Source: Agrobacterium vitis (GTDB taxonomy: Bacteria > Pseudomonadota > Alphaproteobacteria > Rhizobiales > Rhizobiaceae). From it: a stretch of 64,000 nucleotides of DNA. The notes under the pieces were generated by a model. That model saw only the letters and a list, made by a program, of their open reading frames with translations, was not told where the DNA came from and searched no databases. Below are positions 26,405 through 36,806 of this stretch, one piece after another. The stretch lies in the NCBI RefSeq assembly GCF_013426735.1, contig NZ_AP023272.1:327501-391500 (forward strand), written 5' to 3'. Positions within the stretch are counted from its first letter, which is position 1. The number at the start of each line of letters is the position of its first letter. Position numbers and translations under genes: made by a program.

Positions 26405-27127
26405 TCAGGCCGTTTCGCGGAAGCGGTATCCAACGCCGTACAGCGTTTCGATCATGTCGAAATCATTGTCCACCATTTTGAACTTCTTTCGCAGGCGCTT
26501 GATATGGCTGTCAATGGTGCGGTCATCGACATAGACCTGTTCGTCATAGGCGGCATCCATCAGCGCGTCGCGGCTTTTCACCACGCCGGGCCGCTGGGCC
26601 AGCGAATGCAGGATCAGAAATTCAGTGACTGTCAGCGTGACCGGATCGCCTTTCCAGGTGCAGGTATGGCGCTCCTGGTCCATGACCAGTTGGCCGCGCT
26701 CCAGGTTGCGGGCCTGCTGCTCGGCAGCACTCTTGACATTGCCGGGGGCGTTTCCAGTCTCGCGATTGGCCGCACGGCGCAGGATTGCCTTGACCCGCTC
26801 CACCAGCAGACGCTGAGAAAACGGCTTGGTGATGAAGTCGTCGGCCCCCATTTTCAAGCCGAACAATTCATCGATTTCCTCATCCTTGGAGGTCAGGAAA
26901 ATCACCGGAATATCGGATTTTTGGCGCAGGCGGCGCAAAAGCTCCATCCCATCCATGCGCGGCATCTTGATATCGAAGATCGCCAGCTGTGGCGGCCGCG
27001 CCAGAAGCCCGTCCAGCGCCGAAGCTCCATCCGTGTAGGTTTCAACCTTATATCCCTCGGCTTCGAGAGCGATCGAAACCGACGTCAGGATATTCCGGTC
27101 GTCGTCAACAAGCGCAATTGTCTGCAT
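26405..27127 (-). CDS. chvI: Response regulator ChvI
   Basis: A 240-residue OmpR-type regulator: receiver with DDD at 8-10, phospho-acceptor Asp52 ([12 protein letters not shown]), LTSKDEE and KPFSQRLL; then a winged-helix DNA-binding domain ([41 protein letters not shown]). It is the partner of ChvG. I start at [12 protein letters not shown] (27127), the family start; six more codons are open upstream. In Agrobacterium ChvI activates acid-inducible genes including virG, katA and pckA; pckA is the divergent neighbour here. Confidence 0.95.
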   Translation of the reverse strand: MQTIALVDDDRNILTSVSIALEAEGYKVETYTDGASALDGLLARPPQLAIFDIKMPRMDGMELLRRLRQKSDIPVIFLTSKDEEIDELFGLKMGADDFITKPFSQRLLVERVKAILRRAANRETGNAPGNVKSAAEQQARNLERGQLVMDQERHTCTWKGDPVTLTVTEFLILHSLAQRPGVVKSRDALMDAAYDEQVYVDDRTIDSHIKRLRKKFKMVDNDFDMIETLYGVGYRFRETA

Positions 27128-27482
27128 GCCGTTTATCTCCGTCATTACCGATTGCCGTCACCGCCCATCAAGAAGGTGACGGCCCGCGGCCCCATTCCAT
27201 ATAGAGGCCACGAAGCGCTTCATGAGGGTAAAGGTGGAACAAATTGTGGCAAAGATAAAGGGGGCAGGCGTGTCCGGCCTCAACCCCGTCTCGTTTCGAC
27301 GGCAAAAGACAAAGGCTCATCGCCTTTAAACTGAACCGATTTAAAACTAACATACCAGTTTAAAACGATTAAATATATGATATTATTGATGTTTTCAAGA
27401 TTTTACTCTTGCGTTTTTAAAATTCGGTCATTAGCGTTGACCCATAATTATCTAGCTATCCCGCTGAAGAAGGAATTGCATC
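27128..27482. promoter_or_regulatory. Divergent chvI-pckA control region
   Basis: A 355-base gap. Bases about 27325-27420 are strikingly AT-rich and carry three TTTAAA cores: near 27328, in GATTTAAAACTAAC near 27340, and in CAGTTTAAAACGATTAAA near 27357-27374 (TTTAA-N5-TTAAA). Repeated TTTAAA palindromes fit a dimeric repressor. A LacI-type regulator (PckR) controls pckA in Sinorhizobium; I cannot confirm that these are its sites. Confidence 0.45.
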
Positions 27483-29093
27483 ATGGAGGAGCTTGGAGTG
27501 AACAATAGCCGTCTTGGGATCGAGACCATTGGCTTGGGCAAGGCCGCCAATGTCCATTATAATCTGCTGCCCGCCGCCCTTTATGAGCATGCGATCCGCA
27601 ATGGTGAAGCCGTGTTGACAGCGGACGGCGCGCTTTTGGCCGAGACCGGACAGCATACGGGCCGCTCGCCCAAGGACAAGTTCATCCTGCGTGACGCCAA
27701 TACCGACAGCCAGATCTGGTGGGACAATAACAAGCCGATGTCGAAGGAGCATTTCGACATTCTGCATCAGGACATGCTGGCGCATGTGGCTGGCAAGACC
27801 CTGTTCGTACAGGATCTGATTGGAGGCGCCGATGCCGCCAACGCTTTGCCAACCCGCGTTGTAACGGAACTTGCATGGCATTCGCTGTTTATCCGTAACT
27901 TGCTGATTCGTCCGGAACGCGCCGCGCTTGCCGATTTCGAAGCGAAATTCACCATTATCGACCTGCCCAGCTTCAAGGCTGATCCGGCCCGTCATGGCTG
28001 CCGCACCGAAACGGTCATCGCCTGCGACTTCACCAACAATATCGTGCTGATCGCCGGTACCTACTATGCCGGTGAAATGAAGAAGTCGGTGTTCACGGCG
28101 CTCAACTACATGCTGCCCGCCAAACAGGTCATGCCGATGCATTGCTCGGCCAATGTCGGCCCGGCTGGCGATTCGGCTGTGTTCTTCGGTCTGTCCGGCA
28201 CCGGCAAAACCACGCTGTCGGCTGATCCGGCCCGCACGCTGATCGGCGATGATGAGCATGGCTGGGGCGAAGACGGCATCTTCAACTTCGAAGGCGGCTG
28301 CTACGCCAAGACCATCCGTCTGTCGGCAGAAGCTGAGCCGGAAATCTACGCCACCACCAAGCGGTTCGGCACGGTGCTGGAAAATGTCGTTCTGGATGAA
28401 AACCGGGTCCCGGATTTCAACGACGGCTCGAAGACCGAAAACACCCGTTGCGCCTATCCGCTGAACTTCATTCCCAATGCGTCGCCCACCGGCCGCGCCG
28501 GGCATCCGAAGACCATCATCATGCTGACCGCAGATGCCTTCGGCGTCATGCCGCCGATCGCCAAGCTGACACCAGAACAGGCGATGTACCACTTCCTTTC
28601 TGGCTACACCGCGAAAGTGGCTGGCACGGAGCGCGGCGTAACCGAGCCGGAAGCAACCTTCTCGACCTGCTTCGGCGCCCCGTTCATGCCTCGCCATCCG
28701 GCAGAATATGGCAATCTGCTCAAGGAGTTGATTGCCCGCCACGAAGTGGATTGCTGGCTGGTCAACACTGGCTGGACCGGCGGTGCCTACGGCGTCGGTA
28801 ACCGTATGCCGATCAAGGCAACTCGGGCGCTGCTGACGGCGGCTCTCTCCGGAGAGTTGAAGAAGGTCGAGTTCCGCACCGATGCCAATTTCGGCTTCGC
28901 GGTACCGGTTTCTGTCGAAGGCGTCGATACCAGCATTCTCGACCCCCGCTCGACCTGGGCAAATGGGGCTGACTATGACGCGCAGGCCAAGAAACTGGTC
29001 GGCATGTTCATCGCCAATTTCGAGAAATTCGAAGCCCATGTGGACAGCAATGTTCGCGATGCGGCTCCGGTTCTGGCTGTTGCTGCGCAGTAA
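27483..29093 (+). CDS. pckA: Phosphoenolpyruvate carboxykinase (ATP)
   Basis: A 536-residue ATP-dependent PEP carboxykinase, which converts oxaloacetate to PEP and drives gluconeogenesis from dicarboxylates. The kinase P-loop [14 protein letters not shown] starts at about residue 236; MHCSANVG just before it, [20 protein letters not shown] and the C-terminal [14 protein letters not shown] are family blocks. The ATG at 27483 is followed by GAGGAGCTTGG, so a GTG/ATG nearby could also serve, but [16 protein letters not shown] fits the family N-terminus. A strong terminator follows. Confidence 0.96.
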   Translation: MEELGVNNSRLGIETIGLGKAANVHYNLLPAALYEHAIRNGEAVLTADGALLAETGQHTGRSPKDKFILRDANTDSQIWWDNNKPMSKEHFDILHQDMLAHVAGKTLFVQDLIGGADAANALPTRVVTELAWHSLFIRNLLIRPERAALADFEAKFTIIDLPSFKADPARHGCRTETVIACDFTNNIVLIAGTYYAGEMKKSVFTALNYMLPAKQVMPMHCSANVGPAGDSAVFFGLSGTGKTTLSADPARTLIGDDEHGWGEDGIFNFEGGCYAKTIRLSAEAEPEIYATTKRFGTVLENVVLDENRVPDFNDGSKTENTRCAYPLNFIPNASPTGRAGHPKTIIMLTADAFGVMPPIAKLTPEQAMYHFLSGYTAKVAGTERGVTEPEATFSTCFGAPFMPRHPAEYGNLLKELIARHEVDCWLVNTGWTGGAYGVGNRMPIKATRALLTAALSGELKKVEFRTDANFGFAVPVSVEGVDTSILDPRSTWANGADYDAQAKKLVGMFIANFEKFEAHVDSNVRDAAPVLAVAAQ

Positions 29094-29117
29094 ACGTTTC
29101 ACGTGTGACGATTTTGG

Positions 29118-29149
29118 AAAGCCCGGCGATGATCATCGCCGGGCTTTTT
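29118..29149 (+). terminator. Rho-independent terminator after pckA
   Basis: A 13-bp perfect stem AAAGCCCGGCGAT / ATCGCCGGGCTTT (29118-29130 with 29135-29147), loop GATC, running into Ts; 25 bases after the stop codon. Confidence 0.93.
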
Positions 29150-29257
29150 CCATGATGCATCTGCTCCAGAAAAACAGCCTGAGGTGCCGGAGAGCCGAGA
29201 TTTGCCTGAACTGGTGTTTTCCGCTACAGCCTCACGGCGAAAAGGCTGGACAGGACC

Positions 29258-29692
29258 ATGGCGAGCGACCCGCTCTATATCAATGACAGGATTACGATTG
29301 CCGGTTGGGAACTGACCGAGCAATTCGTGCTGGCTGGTGGTCCGGGCGGGCAGAATGTCAACAAGGTCTCAACCGCCGTCCAATTGTTCTTTCCGCTGAC
29401 AAGCTCTCCCTCGCTCCCGGATCGTATCAAGACCAATGCCATCAAATTGGCGGGCCGACGCCTTTCCAAAGAAGGTGTGTTGTTGATCGAGGCAAGCCGC
29501 TTTCGAAGCCAGGAGCGCAATCGGGAAGATGCCCGCGAGAGGCTGAAGGAATTGCTGCTCGAAGCAGCCAAACCCCCACCGCCACCGCGCCGGAAAACCA
29601 AACCCACTAAGGGCTCAATCGAGCGCCGGTTGAAGGCAAAGGTGGGACGCGGCGAAATCAAGAAAATGCGCGAGAAGCCGGATCAGGATTGA
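29258..29692 (+). CDS. arfB: Alternative ribosome-rescue factor ArfB (YaeJ family)
   Basis: A 144-residue peptidyl-tRNA hydrolase of the class-I release-factor family without codon-recognition domains. GGPGGQNVNKVST at 27-39 holds the catalytic GGQ. The C-terminus from about 105 is rich in Lys and Arg (RRKTKPTKGSIERRLKAK), the tail that enters the empty mRNA channel of stalled ribosomes. The start at MASDPLYINDRITI follows CAGGACC. Alone on its strand after the pckA terminator, and convergent with the DUF3237 gene. Confidence 0.93.
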   Translation: MASDPLYINDRITIAGWELTEQFVLAGGPGGQNVNKVSTAVQLFFPLTSSPSLPDRIKTNAIKLAGRRLSKEGVLLIEASRFRSQERNREDARERLKELLLEAAKPPPPPRRKTKPTKGSIERRLKAKVGRGEIKKMREKPDQD

Positions 29693-29728
29693 TCGCTTTC
29701 CAAGCGTGGAAGACCTTCAGCCCTGATC

Positions 29729-30307
29729 TTAAACCAGACTGAAGACCCGAATCAGCACCATCGGTTTGGGCCGCAGACTATGCAGGGTGCCGACAAAGAC
29801 ACGGCGGTTCAGCCAGTCATGCGGTCCTTCCGGTGCGGTAATATCGATATGCGAAAAAGCATATTGCGTGCCGTCCGGTTGACGGTCGATCAAGACCCTG
29901 TTGTTGACGGTAATGACGGCGCCGTCATCCGCCTGCAATTCATAAAGCGCGTTCAGAAGCCGCACACCGTCTTTGCGCAGCACTTGCCGGTCCGCACCTC
30001 CGGGCATGACCTTACCCTTGATTCGCGGCCCGGCAAATTCACCGCCGGTGATATTGATGATACGCCTGTCGCCCAGCGGGGACGCACCCATCTCAATCGT
30101 ATCCTGAAGGGTAAAAATCGCCTCATAGACGAATTCTGTCCGAGGCAAAGCGATGGGAATGTCTGATAGCGGACCGCCGCCGGTTTTTGTATCCGCTGCC
30201 TGTCCGCTCTGCCCTGCGGCGATCGCGGCGATCGCCGTCGCTGCCGCACCCAGAAACACACGCCTGCCGGAAACCGGTGCGGCTTTGTTGGGATCAATGA
30301 ATGTCAT
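29729..30307 (-). CDS. Tat-exported DUF3237 protein
   Basis: A 192-residue protein. The N-terminus has SGRRVFLGAAATAIAAIA (13-30), a twin-arginine-like signal, with AQA-type cleavage likely near residue 38. The rest is a DUF3237 (UPF0311) domain: EFVYEAIFTLQDTIEMGASP, IINITGGEFAGPRIKGKVMP, GGADRQVLRKDGVRLLNALYEL and a C-terminal VFVGTLHS. The family forms a small beta-barrel of unknown function. No clear functional link to its neighbours; it is downstream of the his/coaA genes' far end and has its own short upstream gap. Confidence 0.82.
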   Translation of the reverse strand: MTFIDPNKAAPVSGRRVFLGAAATAIAAIAAGQSGQAADTKTGGGPLSDIPIALPRTEFVYEAIFTLQDTIEMGASPLGDRRIINITGGEFAGPRIKGKVMPGGADRQVLRKDGVRLLNALYELQADDGAVITVNNRVLIDRQPDGTQYAFSHIDITAPEGPHDWLNRRVFVGTLHSLRPKPMVLIRVFSLV

Positions 30308-30373
30308 AACTCTCCTCCCAGAGATAAAACCTCATGAAAACATCAACTTATAATAATATATGGGCGCAGTGCC

Positions 30374-31366
30374 CTATAATTTTCGCAGCGCCACCTGTTC
30401 AACCAGATGATTTTCTCCCTTGCGCAGGATCAAATCGGCCCGGGGCCGGGTCGGCTGGATATTGTCGCGCAGATTGATCAGGTTGATGTGGCTCCAGAGA
30501 TTTTCGGCAATGGTCAGAGCTTCGTTTTCACTGATCGTCGCATAGCGGTGAAAATAGGAATTCGGATCACGGAAGGCCGTTTCGCGCAGCTTCATGAACC
30601 GTTTGACATACCAGTTGTGGATCAGGCTTTCCTCAGCATCAATATAGATCGAGAAGTCGAAGAAATCCGAAACCATCGGCACGATCTTGCCATCTCGCGG
30701 CAGATCGCGCGATTGCAGCACATTGATCCCCTCGAAAATCAGGATATCCGGACGGTCGATGATGGTATGCTGATCAGGCAGCACGTCATAGGTCAGGTGC
30801 GAATAGCGGGGCGCCTTGACATTCTGTTGCCCAGCCTTGATGGCCGACAGAAACCGCAGCAGGGCCGCCGTATCGTAGCTCTCGGGAAACCCTTTGCGGT
30901 TGAGCTTGTTGTCGCGCACCAGCGTTGCGTTCGAATACAAAAAGCCATCGGTGGTGACCAGATCAACTTTCGGGCTGGACGGCCAGCGGGCCAAAAGCTC
31001 CTTCAGCACGCGCGCCGTAGTAGATTTGCCCACCGCCACCGATCCGGCAATACCGATAATAAACGGCGTCTTCGTCACATTGGTGCTGAGAAAACGGTTG
31101 CGCTGCTCAAACAGCAATTGAGACGATTCGACATGCGAGGATAACAGCCGCGACAGCGCCAGATAGATCCGCCGTACCTCGGCAAGATCAATCGGGTCAT
31201 CGATGGATCGCAGGCGATGTACTTCGTCCAGCGTCAGAGTGAGCGGTGTATCGGCGCGAAACCGCGCCCATTCCTCCGACGAAAAGAACAGATAGGGCGA
31301 GTAGCTGCCTACCTGGAAATGATCAAGGGCTTCCTCCCCCTCGGCCTGCCTGATCGCTGTCGTCAT
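30374..31366 (-). CDS. coaA: Pantothenate kinase (type I, CoaA)
   Basis: A 330-residue bacterial type I pantothenate kinase, first step of coenzyme A synthesis and the usual point of feedback control by CoA. The P-loop is GSVAVGKST at 108-116, followed by [11 protein letters not shown] and the block [15 protein letters not shown]. Length and composition are normal. It starts 5 bases after the hisE stop and is the last gene of the leftward his cluster, so it is probably cotranscribed with hisE. coaE, the last step of the same pathway, is at 58.6-59.1 kb. Confidence 0.96.
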   Translation of the reverse strand: MTTAIRQAEGEEALDHFQVGSYSPYLFFSSEEWARFRADTPLTLTLDEVHRLRSIDDPIDLAEVRRIYLALSRLLSSHVESSQLLFEQRNRFLSTNVTKTPFIIGIAGSVAVGKSTTARVLKELLARWPSSPKVDLVTTDGFLYSNATLVRDNKLNRKGFPESYDTAALLRFLSAIKAGQQNVKAPRYSHLTYDVLPDQHTIIDRPDILIFEGINVLQSRDLPRDGKIVPMVSDFFDFSIYIDAEESLIHNWYVKRFMKLRETAFRDPNSYFHRYATISENEALTIAENLWSHINLINLRDNIQPTRPRADLILRKGENHLVEQVALRKL

Positions 31367-31371
31367 GTGTC

Positions 31372-31686
31372 CTACCGACTGGCCTTTTCGCTGAGGCCCG
31401 ATTGGGCAGTGCGCCGTTGCAACTCTTCCATCACCGTTTCTATCGGGATATCGGCAATTTTCAATACGACCAACAGGTGATAAAGCAAATCGGCACTCTC
31501 ATAGATCAGGTTGGCGCGATCATTTTTGACCGCTGCCATCACGGCCTCGATAGCCTCTTCGCCAAGCTTCTTGGCGGCCTTGTCCTGGCCTGCCGTCACC
31601 AGCTTTGCCGTCCAGCTTTCGTCCGGCGAGGCCTTGGCGCGGATGGCAACGATGGCCTCCAGATCGGACAGCGTGAATGTGCTCAT
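31372..31686 (-). CDS. hisE: Phosphoribosyl-ATP pyrophosphatase
   Basis: A 104-residue HisE (MazG-like all-alpha fold): [20 protein letters not shown], then [14 protein letters not shown], the two helices with acidic metal ligands. It performs the second step of histidine synthesis, hydrolysing PR-ATP to PR-AMP. Separate from HisI, as usual in alphaproteobacteria. It lies 12 bases after hisF. Confidence 0.95.
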   Translation of the reverse strand: MSTFTLSDLEAIVAIRAKASPDESWTAKLVTAGQDKAAKKLGEEAIEAVMAAVKNDRANLIYESADLLYHLLVVLKIADIPIETVMEELQRRTAQSGLSEKASR

Positions 31687-31698
31687 AAAATTGCCCTT

Positions 31699-32493
31699 TC
31701 AGGCCTGGTCGAGACGCATAGGGATACCGGCATTGGCCATATGCGCCTTGGCCTCGGCAATCGAATACGTGCCAAAATGGAAAATCGACGCTGCGAGAAC
31801 GGCAGTGGCATGGCCTTGCCTTACACCCGACACCAGATCGTCCAGTGTGCCAACGCCGCCAGAGGCAATCACCGGCACCCGAACCGCGTCTGCGATGGCG
31901 CGGGTCAGTTCCAAATCATAACCGCTTTTGGTGCCGTCACGATCCATCGAGGTGACCAGCAATTCGCCTGCGCCGCGCTCGACCATTTTGACCGCAAATT
32001 CGACAGCGTCAATGCCGGTCGCATTGCGCCCGCCATGGGTATAAATCTCCCAGGCGCTGATATTGTCGCCACCGCTGGCTTGGCTTCGGCGACGTTTTGC
32101 ATCAATGGAAACCACAATACATTGATTGCCGAACTTATCGGCGGCTTCCGCAACAAAATCGGGATTACTGACGGCTGCCGAGTTGATTGAAACCTTATCG
32201 GCACCGGCCAGCAGCAGCTTGCGAATATCGCCAACCGCCCGCACACCGCCCCCCACCGTGACCGGCATGAAGCAATGATCTGCGGTGCGGGCGACGACAT
32301 CAAAAATCGTCTCGCGATTATCGGATGAGGCGGTAATGTCCAGAAAACACAGCTCATCGGCACCGGCTGCATCATAGGCCTTGGCCGCTTCGACCGGATC
32401 ACCGGCATCGATCAGATCAACAAAGTTCACGCCCTTAACAACGCGGCCATCTTTTACATCGAGACAGGGAATAATGCGGGCCTTGAGTGTCAC
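31699..32493 (-). CDS. hisF: Imidazole glycerol phosphate synthase, cyclase subunit
   Basis: A 264-residue TIM barrel. [20 protein letters not shown] (4-23) has the catalytic Asp after CL, and the partner [18 protein letters not shown] carries the second. It uses ammonia from HisH to make IGP and AICAR. The start overlaps the hisA stop by 4 bases (ATGA), a coupling signal. Both beta-alpha half-barrel repeats are visible. Confidence 0.96.
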   Translation of the reverse strand: MTLKARIIPCLDVKDGRVVKGVNFVDLIDAGDPVEAAKAYDAAGADELCFLDITASSDNRETIFDVVARTADHCFMPVTVGGGVRAVGDIRKLLLAGADKVSINSAAVSNPDFVAEAADKFGNQCIVVSIDAKRRRSQASGGDNISAWEIYTHGGRNATGIDAVEFAVKMVERGAGELLVTSMDRDGTKSGYDLELTRAIADAVRVPVIASGGVGTLDDLVSGVRQGHATAVLAASIFHFGTYSIAEAKAHMANAGIPMRLDQA

Positions 32494-33236
32494 AGGATGG
32501 CATCCTTTTTCGCATTGGCAATCAAGGCCAGCGCTTCCGCCGGATCGATCCGTCCATCATAAAGGGCGCGGCCGGAAATTGCACCTTCCAGTTTGCGCGC
32601 ATCCGGCTCCAGCATCCGGCGGATATCCTCTATTGACGCCAACCCGCCAGACGCGATGACAGGGATGGAAACCGCATCCGCCAGTTCCAGCGTCGAAGCC
32701 CAGTTTATTCCGGTCAGAATGCCGTCCCGGTCTATATCCGTATAGATGATCGCCGCAACACCTGCGCCTTCAAACTTTTTTGCCAGCTCGACCACGCCGA
32801 GTTCAGAGGCTTCCGCCCAGCCTTCCACTGCCACCTTGCCACCCTTGGCATCGATGCCAACAGCGATCTTGCCAGGGAACTGCTTGCAAGCCTCAATCAC
32901 CAACGCCGGATCACGCACGGCGACCGTGCCGAGAATAACGCGCGACAAACCATGCTGGAGCCAGGTCTCGATATGGGTAAGACTGCGGATGCCGCCGCCC
33001 AGCTGGACCGGATTTTTCGTCGCCTTGAGAATGGCATCCACCGCCGCGCCATTGACGCTTTCACCGGCAAAAGCGCCGTTCAGATCAACAACATGCAGCC
33101 ATTCAAAGCCTTGGTCTTCAAAGGCCTTGGCCTGCGCTCCGGGATCGGGATTATAGACGGTGGCCTGCTCCATATCGCCTAGCTTGAGGCGAACGCATTG
33201 GCCGTCTTTAAGGTCGATGGCAGGAAAGAGGATCAT
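32490..33236 (-). CDS. hisA: Phosphoribosylformimino-AICAR ribotide isomerase
   Basis: A 248-residue TIM-barrel isomerase, homologous to His[20 protein letters not shown] carries the first catalytic Asp and [12 protein letters not shown] the second. Family length is normal. It overlaps hisF by 4 bases and begins 24 bases after hisH. Genes of unknown function found here in some relatives are absent. Confidence 0.96.
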   Translation of the reverse strand: MILFPAIDLKDGQCVRLKLGDMEQATVYNPDPGAQAKAFEDQGFEWLHVVDLNGAFAGESVNGAAVDAILKATKNPVQLGGGIRSLTHIETWLQHGLSRVILGTVAVRDPALVIEACKQFPGKIAVGIDAKGGKVAVEGWAEASELGVVELAKKFEGAGVAAIIYTDIDRDGILTGINWASTLELADAVSIPVIASGGLASIEDIRRMLEPDARKLEGAISGRALYDGRIDPAEALALIANAKKDAIL

Positions 33237-33260
33237 CGTATGCTATCCATCGGCACGGGC

Positions 33261-33911
33261 TCACGGCGCCCAATTGAGAAAATTCGAGATCAGCTGGAGG
33301 CCTAGCGTCTGGCTCTTTTCCGGATGGAATTGGGCGCCTGCCATATTGTCACGCCCCACAAAAGCAGTCATCGGGCCGCCATAGTCGGTCGTGGCAATAA
33401 CCTCATCGGCATTGCTGGCCGCCAGATGGTAGGAATGGACGAAATAGGCATGAAGGCCGTCATTGCCGGTGGCAATCCCGTCAAATAGCGGATGCGGACG
33501 GGCAAGTGTCAGCGTGTTCCAGCCGATCTGCGGGATCTTCAGGCCCGGATCGGACGAGGTCATTTCCACCACATCGCCCTTGATCCAGCCGAGGCCTTCA
33601 GTCACGGTCTTTTCCAACCCGCGCGACGACATCAGCTGCATGCCGACGCAGATGCCGAGGAAGGGGCGGGCCTTGACCTCGACCGCTTCGATCAGCGCTT
33701 CATGCATGCCTGGCACGGCATCAAGGCCCCGCTTGCAATCGGCATAGGCACCGACGCCGGGCAGCACGATCCGATCGGCGGTTGCCACCCGGTCGGCCTT
33801 GTCGGTCAGTTCGATTTCGGCATCAAGGCCGGATTCCCGGGAGGCCCGCTCGAACGCCTTGGTGGCGGAGCGCAGATTGCCTGATCCGTAGTCAATAATC
33901 ACAACACGCAT
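33261..33911 (-). CDS. hisH: Imidazole glycerol phosphate synthase, glutaminase subunit
   Basis: A 216-residue class I glutamine amidotransferase. The nucleophile is Cys88 in [11 protein letters not shown], and the His-Glu pair is in [10 protein letters not shown] near the C-terminus. It supplies ammonia to HisF. It lies between hisB and hisA in the leftward his operon hisB-hisH-hisA-hisF-hisE-coaA. Confidence 0.96.
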   Translation of the reverse strand: MRVVIIDYGSGNLRSATKAFERASRESGLDAEIELTDKADRVATADRIVLPGVGAYADCKRGLDAVPGMHEALIEAVEVKARPFLGICVGMQLMSSRGLEKTVTEGLGWIKGDVVEMTSSDPGLKIPQIGWNTLTLARPHPLFDGIATGNDGLHAYFVHSYHLAASNADEVIATTDYGGPMTAFVGRDNMAGAQFHPEKSQTLGLQLISNFLNWAP

Positions 33912-33939
33912 GGAGGCTCAGATCCTCAAACTTGATCGT

Positions 33940-34536
33940 TTACAGCATTCCCTTGGTGGACGGAATGCGGCCCGCTTGGCGGGGGTCAATTTCAGTGGCA
34001 CTGCGCAGGGCGCGGGCGACGGCCTTGAAGCAGGTTTCGGCGATATGATGGTTGTTGGCGCCGTAATGATTGAGGATATGCAGGGTAATACCGGCATTCT
34101 GCGCCAGCGCCTGAAAGAATTCCCGCACCAGTTCGGTGTCGAATGTGCCGATCTTCGGTGCCGAAAAGGCGACGTTCCAAACCAGAAAAGGCCGGCCTGA
34201 AACATCGATGGCCGCCTTGGTCATCGTTTCGTCCATGGCAAGATCGATCGAGGCATAACGAACAATGCCGCGCCGATCGCCCAATGCCTTGGAAATCGCC
34301 TGGCCGATGGCAATGCCGGTGTCTTCGACGGTGTGATGATCGTCGATATGCAGGTCGCCGGTGACGTCGATATCCATGTCGATCAGCGAATGGCGGCTGA
34401 GCTGGTCCAGCATATGGTCGAAAAAACCGACCCCTGTCGAAATCTTCGAAGTGCCGGTGCCGTCGATAGTGACGGAAACCGAGACCGAGGTTTCGTTGGT
34501 CTTGCGCGAAATGCTGGCGCTGCGGCTCTCTGCCAT
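33940..34536 (-). CDS. hisB: Imidazoleglycerol-phosphate dehydratase
   Basis: A 198-residue monofunctional HisB. The paired metal-binding motifs [20 protein letters not shown] and [16 protein letters not shown] are both intact. It dehydrates IGP to imidazole acetol phosphate. First gene of the cluster, divergent from hslV; the promoter should lie in the 194-base gap that follows. The ATG at 34536 has AAGGAG 6 bases upstream. Confidence 0.96.
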   Translation of the reverse strand: MAESRSASISRKTNETSVSVSVTIDGTGTSKISTGVGFFDHMLDQLSRHSLIDMDIDVTGDLHIDDHHTVEDTGIAIGQAISKALGDRRGIVRYASIDLAMDETMTKAAIDVSGRPFLVWNVAFSAPKIGTFDTELVREFFQALAQNAGITLHILNHYGANNHHIAETCFKAVARALRSATEIDPRQAGRIPSTKGML

Positions 34537-34730
34537 GGCCTTCTCCTTGAAAAGATGCCGTTCCTTATCAGGCGGGGGTTGAAATATCCAGCAGGACGAG
34601 CCGGGTTTTTCGGCGATCCGGCATCGGGATAGCGACCAACCGGCTTGCGATTTGCAATTGTCTTTTGGCCGCTTACATAAAGGTCAATCGAAGCGCCGGA
34701 TTGGACGGCGATGGACTGGAACGGATCGAT

Positions 34731-35291
34731 ATGAGCGAACATAATCCCTATGGAACCATGCATGGCACCACGATCATCACGGTGCGCAAGGGCGGCATGG
34801 TGGTAATGGCCGGTGACGGTCAGGTCAGCCTTGGTCAGACAGTGATGAAGGGCAATGCCCGCAAGGTGCGCCGCATTGGCAAGGGCGAGGTGATTGCCGG
34901 TTTTGCCGGAGCGACCGCGGATGCCTTCACCCTGCTGGAGCGACTGGAAAAGAAGCTGGAGCAATATCCCGGTCAGTTGATGCGCGCCGCCGTCGAGCTT
35001 GCCAAGGATTGGCGCACCGACAAATATCTGCGCAATCTGGAAGCGATGATGCTGGTGGCCGATAAGACGGTGACACTGGCGATTACCGGCAATGGCGATG
35101 TGCTGGAACCCGAACACGGCACGATTGCCATCGGTTCGGGCGGCAATTACGCGCTGGCTGCGGCTCTGGCCTTGATGGATACCGAAAAGTCGGCGGAAGA
35201 AGTGGCCCGCAAGGCCATGAAGATCGCTGCCGATATCTGCGTTTATACCAATGAAAACGTGCTGGTCGAAACGCTGGAAAGCGCCAACTGA
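34731..35291 (+). CDS. hslV: ATP-dependent protease subunit HslV
   Basis: The proteolytic subunit of HslUV, 186 residues from [12 protein letters not shown]; the open frame extends 22 codons further upstream, which the family does not have. Mature HslV begins at the catalytic Thr of [10 protein letters not shown], here residue 13, so a 12-residue propeptide must be removed, as in other rhizobia. [11 protein letters not shown] and [12 protein letters not shown] are family blocks. It forms a double hexamer that cuts substrates unfolded by HslU. hslU follows after 34 bases. A sigma-70-like TTGCAA and TACATA pair with 16-base spacing lies about 60 bases upstream; I saw no clear heat-shock promoter. 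Confidence 0.93.
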   Translation: MSEHNPYGTMHGTTIITVRKGGMVVMAGDGQVSLGQTVMKGNARKVRRIGKGEVIAGFAGATADAFTLLERLEKKLEQYPGQLMRAAVELAKDWRTDKYLRNLEAMMLVADKTVTLAITGNGDVLEPEHGTIAIGSGGNYALAAALALMDTEKSAEEVARKAMKIAADICVYTNENVLVETLESAN

Positions 35292-35325
35292 CCGCCCTCC
35301 TCCCCTCTTCCCAGGTGTAATCTCA

Positions 35326-36633
35326 ATGACAACTTTTTCACCCCGCGAAATCGTCTCGGAACTCGACCGCTATATCATCGGTCAGAACGATGCAAAGCGT
35401 GCCGTGGCGATTGCGCTGCGCAACCGCTGGCGCCGCCAGCAGCTCGATGAGAGCCTGCGCGATGAAGTCATGCCCAAGAACATCCTGATGATCGGCCCGA
35501 CCGGCGTCGGCAAGACCGAAATCTCCCGACGCCTCGCCAAACTGGCGGGCGCGCCCTTCATCAAGGTCGAGGCCACAAAATTCACCGAGGTCGGCTATGT
35601 CGGTCGTGACGTGGAGCAGATCATCCGTGATCTCGTGGAAATCGGCATCGGCCTCATCAAGGAAAAGAAGCGGCTGGAGGTGGAAGCCAAGGCCCATGCC
35701 GGTGCCGAGGAGCGGGTGCTGGATGCGCTGGTTGGGGCAACGGCCTCACCTGCCACCCGCGATAGCTTCCGCAAGAAACTGCGGGCCGGAGAGCTGGACG
35801 ACAAGGAAATCGATATCGAGGTTGCAGAGACAAGCTCCGGCATGCCGGGCTTTGAGATTCCCGGCATGCCGGGGGCCAATGTCGGCATTCTCAACCTGTC
35901 CGACATGTTTGGCAAAGCGATGGGCGGCCGCACCAAGAAGGTCCGCACCACCGTCAAGACCTCTTACGCCGATCTGATCCGTGACGAATCCGACAAGCTG
36001 ATCGACAATGAAGTGATCCAGCGTGAAGCGGTGAAGTCGGTAGAAAACGACGGCATCGTCTTCCTGGACGAAATCGACAAGATCGCCAACCGCGAAGGCG
36101 CCATGGGCGCTGGCGTCTCCCGCGAAGGCGTGCAGCGCGATCTGCTGCCCCTGGTGGAAGGCACGACGGTTGCCACCAAATACGGGCCAGTGAAGACCGA
36201 CCACATCCTGTTTATCGCATCCGGGGCTTTCCATGTCTCCAAGCCATCCGACCTGCTGCCGGAATTGCAGGGCCGTTTGCCGATCCGCGTTGAGCTGAAG
36301 GCGCTGACCAAGGAGGACTTCCGCCGCATCCTGACGGAAACCGAGGCCAGCCTCATTCGTCAATATATCGCCCTGATGGCCACGGAAAAACTGGATCTCG
36401 AATTTACCGAGGATGCCATCGACGCGCTGGCAGACGTTGCTGTCAACCTCAACAGCTCGATTGAAAATATCGGAGCCCGGCGTTTGCAGACGGTGATGGA
36501 GCGGGTGCTCGACGACATTTCCTTCAACGCGCCAGATCGCGGCGGGGCGAAAGTGATGATCGATTCGGCCTATGTGCGCGAGCATGTCGGCGAAATCGCT
36601 GCCGATGCGGATCTGTCGCGCTATATTCTGTGA
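35326..36633 (+). CDS. hslU: ATP-dependent protease ATPase subunit HslU
   Basis: A 435-residue AAA+ unfoldase, exact family length when started at [20 protein letters not shown]; an open 25-codon upstream extension overlaps hslV and is not used. Walker A is GPTGVGKTE around 57-65. The I-domain (about 110-240) holds the [12 protein letters not shown] stretch. Walker B is IVFLDEIDK, and the C-terminal [11 protein letters not shown] docks into HslV. It partners the gene just upstream. Confidence 0.96.
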   Translation: MTTFSPREIVSELDRYIIGQNDAKRAVAIALRNRWRRQQLDESLRDEVMPKNILMIGPTGVGKTEISRRLAKLAGAPFIKVEATKFTEVGYVGRDVEQIIRDLVEIGIGLIKEKKRLEVEAKAHAGAEERVLDALVGATASPATRDSFRKKLRAGELDDKEIDIEVAETSSGMPGFEIPGMPGANVGILNLSDMFGKAMGGRTKKVRTTVKTSYADLIRDESDKLIDNEVIQREAVKSVENDGIVFLDEIDKIANREGAMGAGVSREGVQRDLLPLVEGTTVATKYGPVKTDHILFIASGAFHVSKPSDLLPELQGRLPIRVELKALTKEDFRRILTETEASLIRQYIALMATEKLDLEFTEDAIDALADVAVNLNSSIENIGARRLQTVMERVLDDISFNAPDRGGAKVMIDSAYVREHVGEIAADADLSRYIL

Positions 36634-36714
36634 TGTTTTCGCACCGCGATGGGGTGAAATCGGCAAATCACCGCCCTAATTCGGCCTTGTGACCAGCCGA
36701 GAGTCGACAGCACC

Positions 36715-36738
36715 GGCCCTCCCTCTATAAGGAGGGCC
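36715..36738. other. Hairpin downstream of hslU
   Basis: GGCCCTCC (36715-36722) pairs with GGAGGGCC (36731-36738) around CTCTATAA. No T run follows, so it is a weak terminator candidate at best. Confidence 0.4.
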
Positions 36739-36806
36739 GCTCGCCGTAATAGGGCAAGGCGGTATCGGGTTGGTGAAACATCGTTCCGATCTGCAATATA
36801 TACGGG

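Noticed and set aside
29095..29110. CGTTTCACGTGTGACG as a further parS site
   Set aside because: Only about 12 of 16 positions match and the right arm is broken.
34537..34730. A heat-shock (RpoH) promoter for hslVU
   Set aside because: No CTTG-type -35 with a properly spaced CCATAT/CTATAT -10 could be aligned; only a weak sigma-70-like pair is visible.
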